64,000 nucleotides of DNA from Streptomyces sp. HPF1205 (GTDB lineage: Bacteria; Actinomycetota; Actinomycetes; Streptomycetales; Streptomycetaceae). Positions 32,857-41,754 of this stretch are shown one piece after another. The stretch is taken from NCBI RefSeq assembly GCF_020400825.1, contig NZ_JAINVH010000040.1, positions 1 to 64,000 of the forward strand, written 5' to 3'. Each line of letters starts with the position of its first letter. Position 1 is the first letter of the stretch. Position numbers and translations under genes: made by a program. Below the pieces are notes generated by a model that saw only the letters and a list, made by a program, of their open reading frames with translations, did no database searches and was not told where the DNA came from.

Positions 32857-33770
32857 CATCGCCGCCCACCGACGCCGGCCGGGCCACGGCGGTGCGCCGA
32901 TCGCGCACCCCGTGGCCCGGCCGGGCCGGCCACGTCTTCGTGGCCGCGTACACGGTGCTGCTGATCGCCTTCGGCGTGGTCCCCACCGGGTACGCGATCT
33001 ACTACGCCTTCACCGACGGCGGCGGCACCTTCGCCGGCCTGTCCAACTTCACCACCGCCATCGACGACTTCCGGTTCGGCCCCGCGGTCGGGCACGTCGC
33101 CCTCTACCTGATGTGGTGGCTGGTGTCCCTGGTCGTCTTCGTCGTCGGGCTCGCCCTGCTGCTGCACCGCATGGCGCTGAAGGGCGTGAGCAAGGCCCTG
33201 CGCTTCCTGTACTACGTGCCGGGCGCGCTGGCCGGGGCGGCCGGCGTGATGGTGTGGCTGTTCGTACTGGACCCCACGGTCAGCCCCGTCGGCTTCCTGC
33301 TGCGGGCCCTGGGCTACCACTCCTTCGGCGAGGTCATCGCCCCCGGGCACCTGCCGATCCTGTTCACCCTCATCGCCTTCTGGACCGGTGCGGGCGGCTG
33401 GATCGTGGTGATGTACGGGGCGCTGAACAACATATCCGCCGACATCCTGGAGGCCGCCCGGATCGACGGCGCCGGAGCGTGGGCGACCGCCTGGCGGATC
33501 CAGATCCCGATGCTGCGCAAGTGGATCGTCTACATGGTCATCCTCGCCTTCGCCGGCGGGACCCAGCTCTTCGTCGAACCGCAACTGCTGTCCCAGGCCA
33601 GCAACGGTGTCGCCGGCCGGGACTACTCCCTGAACCAGCTCGCCTACGACTTCGCGTTCCAGAACAACGACGTCAACACCGCGGCCGCCGTGTCGGTCGA
33701 ACTGCTGTGCGTCGGCCTGGTCGTGGCGGGTATCTTCGTCGCCAGATCGGGGTTCTTCGATGCGGACTGA
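32853..33770 (+). CDS. Sugar ABC transporter permease (MalF type)
   Basis: 305 residues with six predicted membrane segments (first: VFVAAYTVLLIAFGVVP) and the EAA loop EAARIDGAGAWATAWRI near residue 205. GTG 32853 overlaps the stop of the binding protein gene and its own end overlaps the next permease by 11 bp, so the importer is translationally coupled. As for the first importer, no ATPase is encoded locally. Confidence 0.93.
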   Translation: MTSPPTDAGRATAVRRSRTPWPGRAGHVFVAAYTVLLIAFGVVPTGYAIYYAFTDGGGTFAGLSNFTTAIDDFRFGPAVGHVALYLMWWLVSLVVFVVGLALLLHRMALKGVSKALRFLYYVPGALAGAAGVMVWLFVLDPTVSPVGFLLRALGYHSFGEVIAPGHLPILFTLIAFWTGAGGWIVVMYGALNNISADILEAARIDGAGAWATAWRIQIPMLRKWIVYMVILAFAGGTQLFVEPQLLSQASNGVAGRDYSLNQLAYDFAFQNNDVNTAAAVSVELLCVGLVVAGIFVARSGFFDAD

Positions 33771-34713
33771 CACAGCGCGACCCGCGATCGCCCTCGCGTC
33801 CGGCGGCGGCCGGGGCGTGCAAGGGCGGGGGCACGCCAGGACCGGCCGCCGCGCGCGGCGCCGCGTCAACCCGCTCCCGGCGCTCGTCCTCCTGCTGTTC
33901 GCTGCGTTCTTCGTCCTGCCGGTGCTGTGGCTGCTGCTGGCCGCCACCAAGACCGACGACCAGCTCGTGCACAACAACCCGCTGTCCTTCGGGTCCCTGC
34001 ACGCGCTGCGCGCCAACTGGCACGCCCTCACCGGCTACCAGGACGACGCGATCTTCACGTGGCTGCGCAACTCGGCCGTCTACTCCTTCTTCGCGCTGCT
34101 CATCACCGTGTGCGTGGCGGTACCGGCCGGCTACGCGCTGGCGATGACCGAGTTCCGGGGCCGGCGCACCCTGCTGATCGCCACGCTCGTGGTGATGCTG
34201 ATGCCGAACGCCACCCTGGTGGTCCCGCTGTTCCTCGAGGTCAACGCGGTCCACCTGATCGGCTCGATGTGGTCGATCGTCCTGCCGTACTCGTTCTACC
34301 CGTTCGGGGTGTACCTGACGTACATCTACTTCAGCACCGCCCTGCCCCGGGAACTGCTGGACGCGGCGCGGCTGGACGGCTGCTCGGAGTTCGGCGTCTT
34401 CCGCCTGGTGGCGCTGCCGCTGGCGGCCCCCGTCATCGCCCTGGTCGGCTTCTTCGGCTTCGTGGCGAACTGGACGAACTATTACCTGCCGTACGTCATG
34501 CTGCCGCAGAGCAACCAGTTCCCCGTCCAGGTGGGCCTGGGCACACTGCTGGACTCCGTACCGCAGTTCAACCCCACGGCCGGGTCCCTGGAGGTCCAGC
34601 GCCCCGAACTGGCCCTGGCCACCCTGCTGGCGATCACCCCCGTCCTGATCGTCTTCCTGTTCGCTCAGCGCTTCCTGGTCGCCGGAATGCTCGCCGGCGC
34701 CACCAAGGACTGA
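33760..34713 (+). CDS. Sugar ABC transporter permease (MalG type)
   Basis: 317 residues. A basic tail of about 35 residues, then six membrane segments (first: ALVLLLFAAFFVLPVLWLLL) and an EAA loop DAARLDGCSEFGVFRLV. It ends LAGATKD, the usual end for this subunit. Overlaps the preceding gene and is followed after 97 bp by the enzyme at 34811. Confidence 0.93.
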   Translation: MRTDTARPAIALASGGGRGVQGRGHARTGRRARRRVNPLPALVLLLFAAFFVLPVLWLLLAATKTDDQLVHNNPLSFGSLHALRANWHALTGYQDDAIFTWLRNSAVYSFFALLITVCVAVPAGYALAMTEFRGRRTLLIATLVVMLMPNATLVVPLFLEVNAVHLIGSMWSIVLPYSFYPFGVYLTYIYFSTALPRELLDAARLDGCSEFGVFRLVALPLAAPVIALVGFFGFVANWTNYYLPYVMLPQSNQFPVQVGLGTLLDSVPQFNPTAGSLEVQRPELALATLLAITPVLIVFLFAQRFLVAGMLAGATKD

Positions 34714-34810
34714 TCCGCACACCCCGCCGCGCGGTACGCGGACGCGGCGACCGCCCTCGCCCCGAGCCGGGCGCGGGGCGCGCCGCCATGCCTGGATTGG
34801 AGAACCTCTG

Positions 34811-36730
34811 ATGCTTCCCGTCATCACGGCTTCCGTGCCGCTGCTGGAGCCGCCCGGCTGGGCGACGGCGCAACGCGCGCTGTTCGATCTGCTCGACCGG
34901 GCCTGGCGCGGCTTCGCCCGCGACTTCACCGGCCCGGACGGACGCCTGCGCTACACCGGCGGCCTGACCACCCGCGACGGCGTCGACGACTTCTACGAGG
35001 TCTTCTTCAACTGGCCCCAGCTGTACCTGCTCGGCGGCGCCGACGACCTGCTGGAGCAGGCCGAGCGCCACTGGGAGGGCGTCACCCGCCAGCTCACCGA
35101 GATGGGCATGCTCCACGACGAGTACGAGCGCGGCTACGACTGGTTCCACCAGGGCGAGAGCCTGCTGCTGCTGTACTTCCTGTGCATGGCCGCCCCCGAC
35201 CGGTGGCGGCGGCGCGCCGTGCGCTTCGCCGAGCTGTACGTCGACCCCGCCCACGGCAACTACGACCCCGAGCACCGCGTCATCCGCCGCCCCCACAACG
35301 GCAGCGACCCGTCCCGCGAGGGCCTGTTCGACGGCGACGCGTACCCGTGGCTGCCCAAGGAAGCGGACATGTACGGCTTCCCGCTCGACTGGATCCTGCC
35401 GCCCGGCACACCGGAACCCCCGCTGGACGCCGACCCCCGGCTCGGCGAGGAGATGCGCCGCCGCATGGGCACGGGGGACACCGCCGTGAACCTCTCGGCC
35501 ACCGGCCTGGTCCTCAACGCCTGGATCCTCACCGGCGAGCAGCGCTACGCCGACTGGATCACCCGGTACGTGGACGCCTGGCGCGAACGCGCGGCCGCCA
35601 ACGGCGGCGTCCTGCCCGACAACGTCGCTCCCGACGGCACCGTGGGCGGCCTGCTGGAAGGCCGCTGGTACGGCGGCCACTACGGCTGGTCCTGGCCGCA
35701 CGGCTGGTACAGCGTCGGGCACGCCGCGATCGTGGCCGCGCTGGCGGGCGCCGGCGTCACCGGCGACGACTCGTACCTGGACCTGGTGCGCCCCGCGCTG
35801 GACGAGATGATCTCGCGCGGCAAGGTGATGGCGTTCACCGAGGCCGACTCCAGCATCCGCTCCAAGTGGATTCCCCAGCTCGCCGAGGACGTGCACACCC
35901 CCACCTTCCACGTGCCCTTCCGGTACAAGGACGAGGGCTGGTTCGACCACAACCCGATGCTGATGGCGGTCCCCACCGCCCTGTGGCACCACACGGCCTC
36001 GGCCGCCGACCGCGCGCGCATCGACCACCTGCGGACGGCGGCCGGCCACGACTGGCGCACCGTCCGGTCCTTCCGCAGCAAGGAGGAGGCCGGGCACGAG
36101 GAGCCCTGGCTGGCCTACCTGGCCGGCGACAACCCGGACTACCCGGAGCGGATCCTGGCCGCCGCGCAGGCCCAGGTCCGCCACCGCCTGGCCCGCATGG
36201 AACGCTACCGCGGCACCGACGTGCCCGAGGCGGACATCCACCTGTGGCAGCAGTCCAACCCCGTGGTCACCGAGGCGCTGGTCCAGCTCACCTGGGGCGG
36301 CCCCCAAGTGGTCTACAACGGCGGCCTGCAGCAGGCACGCGTGCGCTACTACGACGCGGCGGCCCGGCGTCCCGGCCTGCCCCCGTCCGTCGCCGCCCTC
36401 GTCTCCAGCGTCGACCCGGAGGCGACCGTCGTGGAGCTGATCAACCTCGACCCCGAGCAGGCGCGCAGCCTGATCGTCCAGGCCGGTGCCTTCGCCGAGC
36501 ACACCATCCGCTCAGCCGACCACACCGTGTGCGACGACCCCTCCTGGATCGGCGACATGTACGACTACGGCCACCGCGCGCCCGTCGTGACGTCGGCGTC
36601 GGTGGACGTCGACGGGCCGTGGCTGCGGGTGGACCTGCCGCGCTCCTCCCGTGTCCGCCTCACCCTGAGGCTCGGCCTGCGCACCCGGACCCCGTCCTAC
36701 CGGGGCCCCTTCGACGACGGCGTCAGCTAG
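34811..36730 (+). CDS. Predicted alpha/alpha-barrel carbohydrate-active enzyme, family not recognised
   Basis: 639 residues, no signal peptide. Repeated helix pairs with conserved aromatics (DDFYEVFFNWPQLYLLGGAD, YDWFHQGESLLLLYFLCMA, YGGHYGWSWPHGWYSVGH) suggest an alpha/alpha toroid as in polysaccharide lyases and unsaturated-uronide or exo-glycosidases. Acidic residues in YEVFFNWPQ, DWFHQGE and the C-terminal DDPSWIGDMYDYGHRAP are candidates for catalysis. A beta-sheet domain ends the protein. Position in the GntR-controlled importer unit argues for cleavage of the imported oligosaccharide, perhaps an acidic one. GGAG precedes ATG 34811. I do not assign a CAZy family. Confidence 0.75.
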   Translation: MLPVITASVPLLEPPGWATAQRALFDLLDRAWRGFARDFTGPDGRLRYTGGLTTRDGVDDFYEVFFNWPQLYLLGGADDLLEQAERHWEGVTRQLTEMGMLHDEYERGYDWFHQGESLLLLYFLCMAAPDRWRRRAVRFAELYVDPAHGNYDPEHRVIRRPHNGSDPSREGLFDGDAYPWLPKEADMYGFPLDWILPPGTPEPPLDADPRLGEEMRRRMGTGDTAVNLSATGLVLNAWILTGEQRYADWITRYVDAWRERAAANGGVLPDNVAPDGTVGGLLEGRWYGGHYGWSWPHGWYSVGHAAIVAALAGAGVTGDDSYLDLVRPALDEMISRGKVMAFTEADSSIRSKWIPQLAEDVHTPTFHVPFRYKDEGWFDHNPMLMAVPTALWHHTASAADRARIDHLRTAAGHDWRTVRSFRSKEEAGHEEPWLAYLAGDNPDYPERILAAAQAQVRHRLARMERYRGTDVPEADIHLWQQSNPVVTEALVQLTWGGPQVVYNGGLQQARVRYYDAAARRPGLPPSVAALVSSVDPEATVVELINLDPEQARSLIVQAGAFAEHTIRSADHTVCDDPSWIGDMYDYGHRAPVVTSASVDVDGPWLRVDLPRSSRVRLTLRLGLRTRTPSYRGPFDDGVS

Positions 36731-36874
36731 GATGGAGGCGCACCCGCGACGGGTGCACACAGGCTGAACCACCGGGCCGATCCGCGGGTGATCGCCGGTG
36801 ACCCCACGGCGGGTCGCCGGCGGTCGACGGCAGTCACGGTCAACGGCGGCCCGCGACAAAGGGGGAGAGCGCAG

Positions 36875-37336
36875 ATGGGCGATGCCGACGTGTCGCCGTC
36901 CTCCCTGGCGGAGAAGATCGACGCCCTGTTCCGGATCGTGCGGCGGCCGAACCGCGAGCCCTTCAGCAACGAAGAGGTCGCCCAGGCCTGCCGGGAGAGC
37001 ACCGGGGAGAGCTTCTCGGCGACGTACCTGTGGCAGTTGCGCACGGGACGGCGGGACAACCCCACCAAGCGCCACCTGGAAGCACTCGCCCACTTCTTCG
37101 AGGTACCGGTCGCGTACTTCTTCGACGACGAGCAGGGGAAGGCCGTCGCCCGGGAGCTCGAACTGCTGGGCGCGCTGCGGGACGCCGGGGTGCGCAACGT
37201 GGCCCTGCGCGCGGTCAACCTGTCGCCGGCGGGCGTGAGCACGCTCAGCGACATGATCGACGTCCTCGCGCGGCACGAGCGCGCGCTGGGCGGCGGAAGG
37301 GAAACGGGCGGAGCGGGCGACGGCGCCGCCGGCTGA
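36875..37336 (+). CDS. XRE-family HTH regulator of an ImmA/IrrE system
   Basis: 153 residues. An HTH lies in about 15-75 (SNEEVAQACRESTGESFSAT, YLWQLRTGRRDNPTKRHLEA), followed by AHFFEVPVAYFFDDE and a helical tail. This N-terminal form is common in streptomycetes in front of ImmA/IrrE-like proteases. GGGGGAGAG lies upstream of ATG 36875. It is the first of three closely spaced genes; the protease at 37383 is a likely partner that could cleave it, by analogy with ImmR/ImmA and DdrO/IrrE. Confidence 0.9.
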   Translation: MGDADVSPSSLAEKIDALFRIVRRPNREPFSNEEVAQACRESTGESFSATYLWQLRTGRRDNPTKRHLEALAHFFEVPVAYFFDDEQGKAVARELELLGALRDAGVRNVALRAVNLSPAGVSTLSDMIDVLARHERALGGGRETGGAGDGAAG

Positions 37337-37382
37337 TCCGCTACGACCTCCAGACGACGACCACGGCGAAGAGGAACGGCGC

Positions 37383-37925
37383 GTGCGGACGGGGAGGGGC
37401 GACAGGCGCCTGTGGCACAGGTGCCGGAACCTGGTGGACGGGCTGCCGCTGCCGAACCCGTTCGACACCGCGACGTTCGTCGGCGTCCTGGCGATGACCC
37501 GGGGACGCCCCATCCGGCTGGTGCCGGTGACCGCCCGCCCGCACCTGCCGTGCGGGCTGCTGGTCAGCACCGACGACACCGACTGCATCCTCTATCCGGC
37601 CGACACCACGCCATTGCACCAGCAGCACATCCAGCTGCACGAGGCCGCCCACATCCTGTGCGGCCACCAGGAGGCGTCCGCCGTGGCCGCCTCCGCGGCC
37701 GAGGTCCTGCTGCCGCACCTGCCCGCCTCCCTCGTCGCGCGGGTCCTCGGGCGTACCGTCTACACCGAACCGCAGGAGGAGGAAGCCGAGTTGGTCGCCT
37801 CCCTGATCCTCCACCGGGCGGCCAGGCTCGCCCGGGCCGACGCAGCCGCGCCGCCGCCCGCGGGCCCGGAGGAGGCCCGGCTGCGCTCCTTGTTCGTGCC
37901 CGGCTCCCGGGCGCCGCGGGAATGA
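37383..37925 (+). CDS. ImmA/IrrE-like metalloprotease
   Basis: 180 residues with the zinc-binding HEAAH motif at 86-90 (QLHEAAHILCGH) and a downstream helix with acidic ligand candidates (EEEAELVASLIL). Predicted cytoplasmic site-specific protease acting on a partner repressor. GTG 37383. It follows the XRE gene by 46 bp and its stop overlaps the start of the membrane-protein gene (ATGA, 37922-37925). Confidence 0.9.
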   Translation: MRTGRGDRRLWHRCRNLVDGLPLPNPFDTATFVGVLAMTRGRPIRLVPVTARPHLPCGLLVSTDDTDCILYPADTTPLHQQHIQLHEAAHILCGHQEASAVAASAAEVLLPHLPASLVARVLGRTVYTEPQEEEAELVASLILHRAARLARADAAAPPPAGPEEARLRSLFVPGSRAPRE

Positions 37926-39175
37926 CGGCGCAACTGGCCGCACGGCTCACCGATCTGACCGTGTTCCCCGCGGCGGTGGCGTTCCTCGGCTTCGCCGTGC
38001 ACCGGCTGGCGATCATCCGGGGCGGGAGGGCCGATTCCGCGCAGCGCGACGTGGCCGGCTTCGCGCTGTGCACGGGCGCCGCGCTGCTGCTCGACGCCCC
38101 TTCGGTGCTGGCGCTGCTGGACCGCTGGTTACCACCGCCCGAGGGCGGGCTGCTGATCGACTGCCAGCTCAGGGAGGCGGCGGTGGCCTTCCTCGCGCTG
38201 ATGGCGCCGGCGCTGGAGCGGCCGGCGGGCGGGCCGCTGCCGGCGCGGCGCCGCCGCCGGGTCCGGCTCGCCGCGGCGGTCCAGGCGACCGGGCTGGCGC
38301 TCTTCCTCGCCTCGGGCGTCACGGTCCGCGGGCCGTACGTGGTGGCGGCGGCCGGCCGGGGCTGGGTCCTGGCCTCGTACAACGCGCTGTTCACCGGCTA
38401 CGCCTGCTGGTGCCTGGCCGTCCTGGTCCGGGCGCTGGCCGGCCATACGCACCGGCTCCCGCCCAGCGCGCTGCGCACGGGACTGCGGCTGACGACGCTG
38501 GCCGCCGCGGTCGCGGCGGTGTGGACGCTGTGGACCCTGGACGACGTGGCCGCCAACCTCGCCCACGGCCGCCAGCGCCTCGACGAGGACCTGGTCTCCG
38601 CGACGCTGAGCGCGGTGACCGCCGTGCTCTTCACCTGCGGCGCGACCGCGACGCTGTGGGGTGAGCGGATCGTCGCGCCGCTGCGCGCCGCTCGCCGGTT
38701 CCGGGCCCTGACGCCGCTGTGGTCGGCCCTGCACAGCCAACTGCCCGAGATCGCGCTGGACCCCGGGGCCGCCGTGCGCCGGCCCCGGCTGCGGGAGGCC
38801 GAGTTCGCCCTGTACCGCAGGGTCATCGAGATCCGTGACGGCTCGCTGGCGCTGCGCTCCTACCAGCAGCCGGAGGCGGTCGCCTGGGCCGGCGAGGCGC
38901 TCGCCCGCTCGCCCGCGGCCGACGCCGAGGCGGTGCTCGAAGCCGCGGTCATCGCCGCGGCGCTGGCGAACCGGCGGGCCGGCCGCGTGCCGGGGCCGGG
39001 GCCGGAAGGCCCGCGCCCGCCCGCGCCGGCGGAGCGGCCCGGGCAGGCCCTGGAGACCGTCGAGGACGAGGCCGCGTGGCTGATCCGGGTGGCGCGCGCC
39101 TTCACCGGCTCCCCGGCGGTCGGCGCCGTCCGCCGGCGCATGCGGGAGCGGACCGGCGAGGAACAGCTCACGTGA
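37922..39175 (+). CDS. MAB_1171c-like membrane protein
   Basis: 417 residues: about seven membrane segments in the first 245 residues (for example FPAAVAFLGFAVHRLAII, AAVQATGLALFLASGV), then a cytoplasmic region of about 170 residues (ALTPLWSALHSQLPEIAL, LYRRVIEIRDGSLALRSY) typical of the MAB_1171c/DUF6545 group. This protein is widely linked with XRE and ImmA/IrrE genes in actinomycetes. I infer a membrane sensor or anchor for the protease/repressor pair; a transport role, although often written in databases, is not shown by the sequence. Confidence 0.85.
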   Translation: MTAQLAARLTDLTVFPAAVAFLGFAVHRLAIIRGGRADSAQRDVAGFALCTGAALLLDAPSVLALLDRWLPPPEGGLLIDCQLREAAVAFLALMAPALERPAGGPLPARRRRRVRLAAAVQATGLALFLASGVTVRGPYVVAAAGRGWVLASYNALFTGYACWCLAVLVRALAGHTHRLPPSALRTGLRLTTLAAAVAAVWTLWTLDDVAANLAHGRQRLDEDLVSATLSAVTAVLFTCGATATLWGERIVAPLRAARRFRALTPLWSALHSQLPEIALDPGAAVRRPRLREAEFALYRRVIEIRDGSLALRSYQQPEAVAWAGEALARSPAADAEAVLEAAVIAAALANRRAGRVPGPGPEGPRPPAPAERPGQALETVEDEAAWLIRVARAFTGSPAVGAVRRRMRERTGEEQLT

Positions 39176-39203
39176 ATGCGAACGACGTAAATATTCATCT
39201 GAG

Positions 39204-39233
39204 TTGACACCCGCGATCGCGGCCCGCCATCGT
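39204..39233 (+). promoter_or_regulatory. Promoter candidate for the LuxR-type regulator
   Basis: TTGACA (39204-39209) and CATCGT (39228-39233) are separated by 18 bp, 78 bp upstream of the GTG start. The -35 is exact, the -10 weak. Confidence 0.45.
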
Positions 39234-39310
39234 GTGAGGCGTCAGCCGGTGCCGGGGGGCACGGACCGTGCGAAGCCCCCCGCACGGGACGACCCGACGA
39301 GGGGGGAACG

Positions 39311-41707
39311 GTGCAGAACGGCTTCGCGCGTCAGGCCGGCAGGACTTTCCACACCTCCGGCACGAGCTGGGCGCTGGAGGTCTTCGCCGCCTGGCTGTCG
39401 GCCGAGGGTGAACCCAGGGCGCTCGCCGTGACCGGCCCGCCCGGCATCGGCAAAACCACGCTGCTGGCCGCGATCGGCGCCTTCCTGTCGTCCGCGGACG
39501 GCGTCGTCGTGGTGCCGGGCGCGGTCACGGACGCGAGGTCGGCGCGCCACGTCGCCGACCGGGTCCGGACGGTGGCCGGCCGGTCCGCCGCGGGGACGCG
39601 GGTCGTGCTGCTGCTGGACGGCACGGACCGGCTGGACGAGGCCGGGGTGCGGGAGATCGCCGCCCTGCGCGCCGAGCGGCCGGACGTCCGGGCGGTGATG
39701 ACCGCCGGGTACGAGGGGCAGCTGGCCGACACGGTCGCGCTCCACGTACCGCCGCTCGCCACGACGGCCGAGAAAGCGGCGCGGGCAGCGGGGGGAGTGG
39801 GGGCCGCGGGGGGAGCGGACGCGGTGCGCGGGAGCGAGGTGGCGCGGTTCTTCCTGCACAGCCTGCGGCGCCTGGCTCCCCTCACCGCACTGGGCGAGGC
39901 CGGCGCCGGCCTCCTCGGGCGGGTGTGCGCGAGCTCCCTCGGCATCCCCGCCGACGTCGAGGCGCTGGCCGAACTCGTCGCCGTCCACGGGCCGGCGGCC
40001 GTGGACGCCGCGATGAAGGACGACGCCTCGTGGTACGAAGCGGTCGGCCTCCTGAGCGCGGGCGATGCCGACCGCCCCGCGCTGTCCGCCGACGAGATGG
40101 CGGTCCTCGCGGCCGTCGTGGCCGCCCCCGGGGGGGCCGCCGTCGGCATGCTCCGGGAAGTGCTGCCGGGCCGTGACATCGGAGCGCTGACCCGCTCCCT
40201 GGTCGCCGGCGGCCTGATCCACGGCCACACCGCGCCGGTCGGCGACGCTCCGGCCGGCCGGGCGCCGGGCGGCGGGTCCGGCCGATTCCACGTGCGGGTG
40301 ACCGGCCTGCCGGCGGCTGACTGGTGCGCCAACCGGCCCGAGGTCCCGTCAGCGGCTATCCGGCGGGCCCGGAACGACTACCTGGCGTCCCGGGTCGCGC
40401 GGATGGTGTCCGCCCTGGGCACGCCGGGGCAGCGGGCGGCCCTGGCGGAATTCCGGTACGAGCGGCGGAATCTGCTGCGCGCCGCGGCGGAACTGCTGCG
40501 GGAGGGCGGCCACGAGGCGGCGGTCGCACTGATGCTGGACGCCCTGCCGCTGCTGCAAAGGACGTGGGCCGAACTCGACCTCCTGCCGCTGGTGCTGACC
40601 GCGATCCGCCACTACGCCCCCGCGACACCGGCCGCCGACGTCGCGCTGCGGACGCTGGCGGTCCGTGTGCTGCTGGCCGCGGGGGAGCAGGAGAGCGCCG
40701 GGGTGTGCTTCGAGGCGCTGGAGGCTTCCCTCGCGGCACTCGGGCGGCCGTCCCTCGACCCCGGCTCGGCGCTGCTGGGAGTGCTGGTGGCCGAGCGGCA
40801 GGAGACCGCCGACGCGCTCACCGTCCTCGCCCGGTGCGTGCGGGCGGACGCCGAGGCCGGCGACATGACGCGGCTGCCGCAGTCCGCGTCGGCCTGGTTC
40901 GCCTGCCTGCTGCGGGCCGGGGAGCCCGAGCGCGTGCGGTCCGAGTCGCGTTCGCTGCTCTACGAGGCCATCCGCGGCGGCGACGACTACACCGCCGGGG
41001 TGCTCCTGCTGTGGCGCGCCGCCGCGGACGCCGCCGGCGGTGCGGGGGAGCGGTCCGCGCACGTGCGGTCCCCTGTGGAGCGGGCGCTGGCCAAGTTGCG
41101 GCCGCTCGGCCCCGAGGCGGTGGTCTCGGCGGTGTCCCTCACCGCCGGCGCCCCCCACCCGGCCGCCTTCCGGCAGGAACGGTCCTGGACGGCCATGGTC
41201 CTCGGCGCTCTCGCCGGGACCGACCGGTCCTGGACGGCCGCTCCCGCCGGATGCCCGCCCGTACTTCCCCGACTCGCGCAGCGGCTGGCGGCGCACATGG
41301 AGCCGGACGCCTTCGACCGCTGGTGGAAGGCGGGTGAGGGCTGGGACCTCGTCGACCTGCTGTGCCACGTGCTGTGCGAACCCGGGCCCGAGGCCGGCGC
41401 ACCCGTGGCGGGGACCGCCCCGGGTGCCGGGCGCGGCGGCACGCCCGCGGCCCACAGGCCCGGGCAACTGCCGGGGCTGACGCCTCGTGAGGCCGAGGTG
41501 GCGGGCCTGGTCGCCGCCGCGCTGTCCAACAAGCAGATCGCCCACCGGCTGAACATCTCCGAGTGGACGGTGATCAACCACCTGCGCCAGGTGATGCGCA
41601 AACTCGACTGCGCCTCCCGGGTCCAGGTCGCCAACCTGGTACGGGCCGCCGCGCACGGGCCCGCGCCGGCCGCGGGCCCGCAGGCGCCACCGGCGGTCGG
41701 CTCCTGA
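39311..41707 (+). CDS. Large ATP-binding LuxR-type (LAL-like) regulator
   Basis: 798 residues. Walker A is TGPPGIGKTT (41-50) and a Walker B-like LLLDGTDRLDEAG lies about 100. A helical middle (about 360-700) and a C-terminal LuxR HTH (about 723-775: LTPREAEVAGLVAAALSNKQ, ISEWTVINHLRQVM) complete the STAND/LAL arrangement. GTG 39311 with GGGGGGAA upstream. It ends 48 bp from the convergent RiPP reductase gene. It is a candidate pathway-specific activator for the RiPP locus, though the operator is unknown; its position after the XRE/ImmA triad could also be incidental. Confidence 0.92.
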   Translation: MQNGFARQAGRTFHTSGTSWALEVFAAWLSAEGEPRALAVTGPPGIGKTTLLAAIGAFLSSADGVVVVPGAVTDARSARHVADRVRTVAGRSAAGTRVVLLLDGTDRLDEAGVREIAALRAERPDVRAVMTAGYEGQLADTVALHVPPLATTAEKAARAAGGVGAAGGADAVRGSEVARFFLHSLRRLAPLTALGEAGAGLLGRVCASSLGIPADVEALAELVAVHGPAAVDAAMKDDASWYEAVGLLSAGDADRPALSADEMAVLAAVVAAPGGAAVGMLREVLPGRDIGALTRSLVAGGLIHGHTAPVGDAPAGRAPGGGSGRFHVRVTGLPAADWCANRPEVPSAAIRRARNDYLASRVARMVSALGTPGQRAALAEFRYERRNLLRAAAELLREGGHEAAVALMLDALPLLQRTWAELDLLPLVLTAIRHYAPATPAADVALRTLAVRVLLAAGEQESAGVCFEALEASLAALGRPSLDPGSALLGVLVAERQETADALTVLARCVRADAEAGDMTRLPQSASAWFACLLRAGEPERVRSESRSLLYEAIRGGDDYTAGVLLLWRAAADAAGGAGERSAHVRSPVERALAKLRPLGPEAVVSAVSLTAGAPHPAAFRQERSWTAMVLGALAGTDRSWTAAPAGCPPVLPRLAQRLAAHMEPDAFDRWWKAGEGWDLVDLLCHVLCEPGPEAGAPVAGTAPGAGRGGTPAAHRPGQLPGLTPREAEVAGLVAAALSNKQIAHRLNISEWTVINHLRQVMRKLDCASRVQVANLVRAAAHGPAPAAGPQAPPAVGS

Positions 41708-41719
41708 GACCGCCGGCCC

Positions 41720-41745
41720 GGTGGCGGCCGAACCCGGCCGCCACC
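41720..41745. terminator. Bidirectional terminator
   Basis: GGTGGCGGCCG and CGGCCGCCACC form a perfect 11-bp stem with a tetraloop between the convergent LuxR and LLM-reductase genes. Confidence 0.8.
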
Positions 41746-41754
41746 CGCCCCGTG

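Noticed and set aside
36875..39175. Toxin-antitoxin or phage-defence interpretation of the XRE/ImmA/membrane triad
   Set aside because: No toxin domain, nuclease or phage gene is present; the triad is a common chromosomal regulatory arrangement in actinomycetes, so I call it regulatory only.
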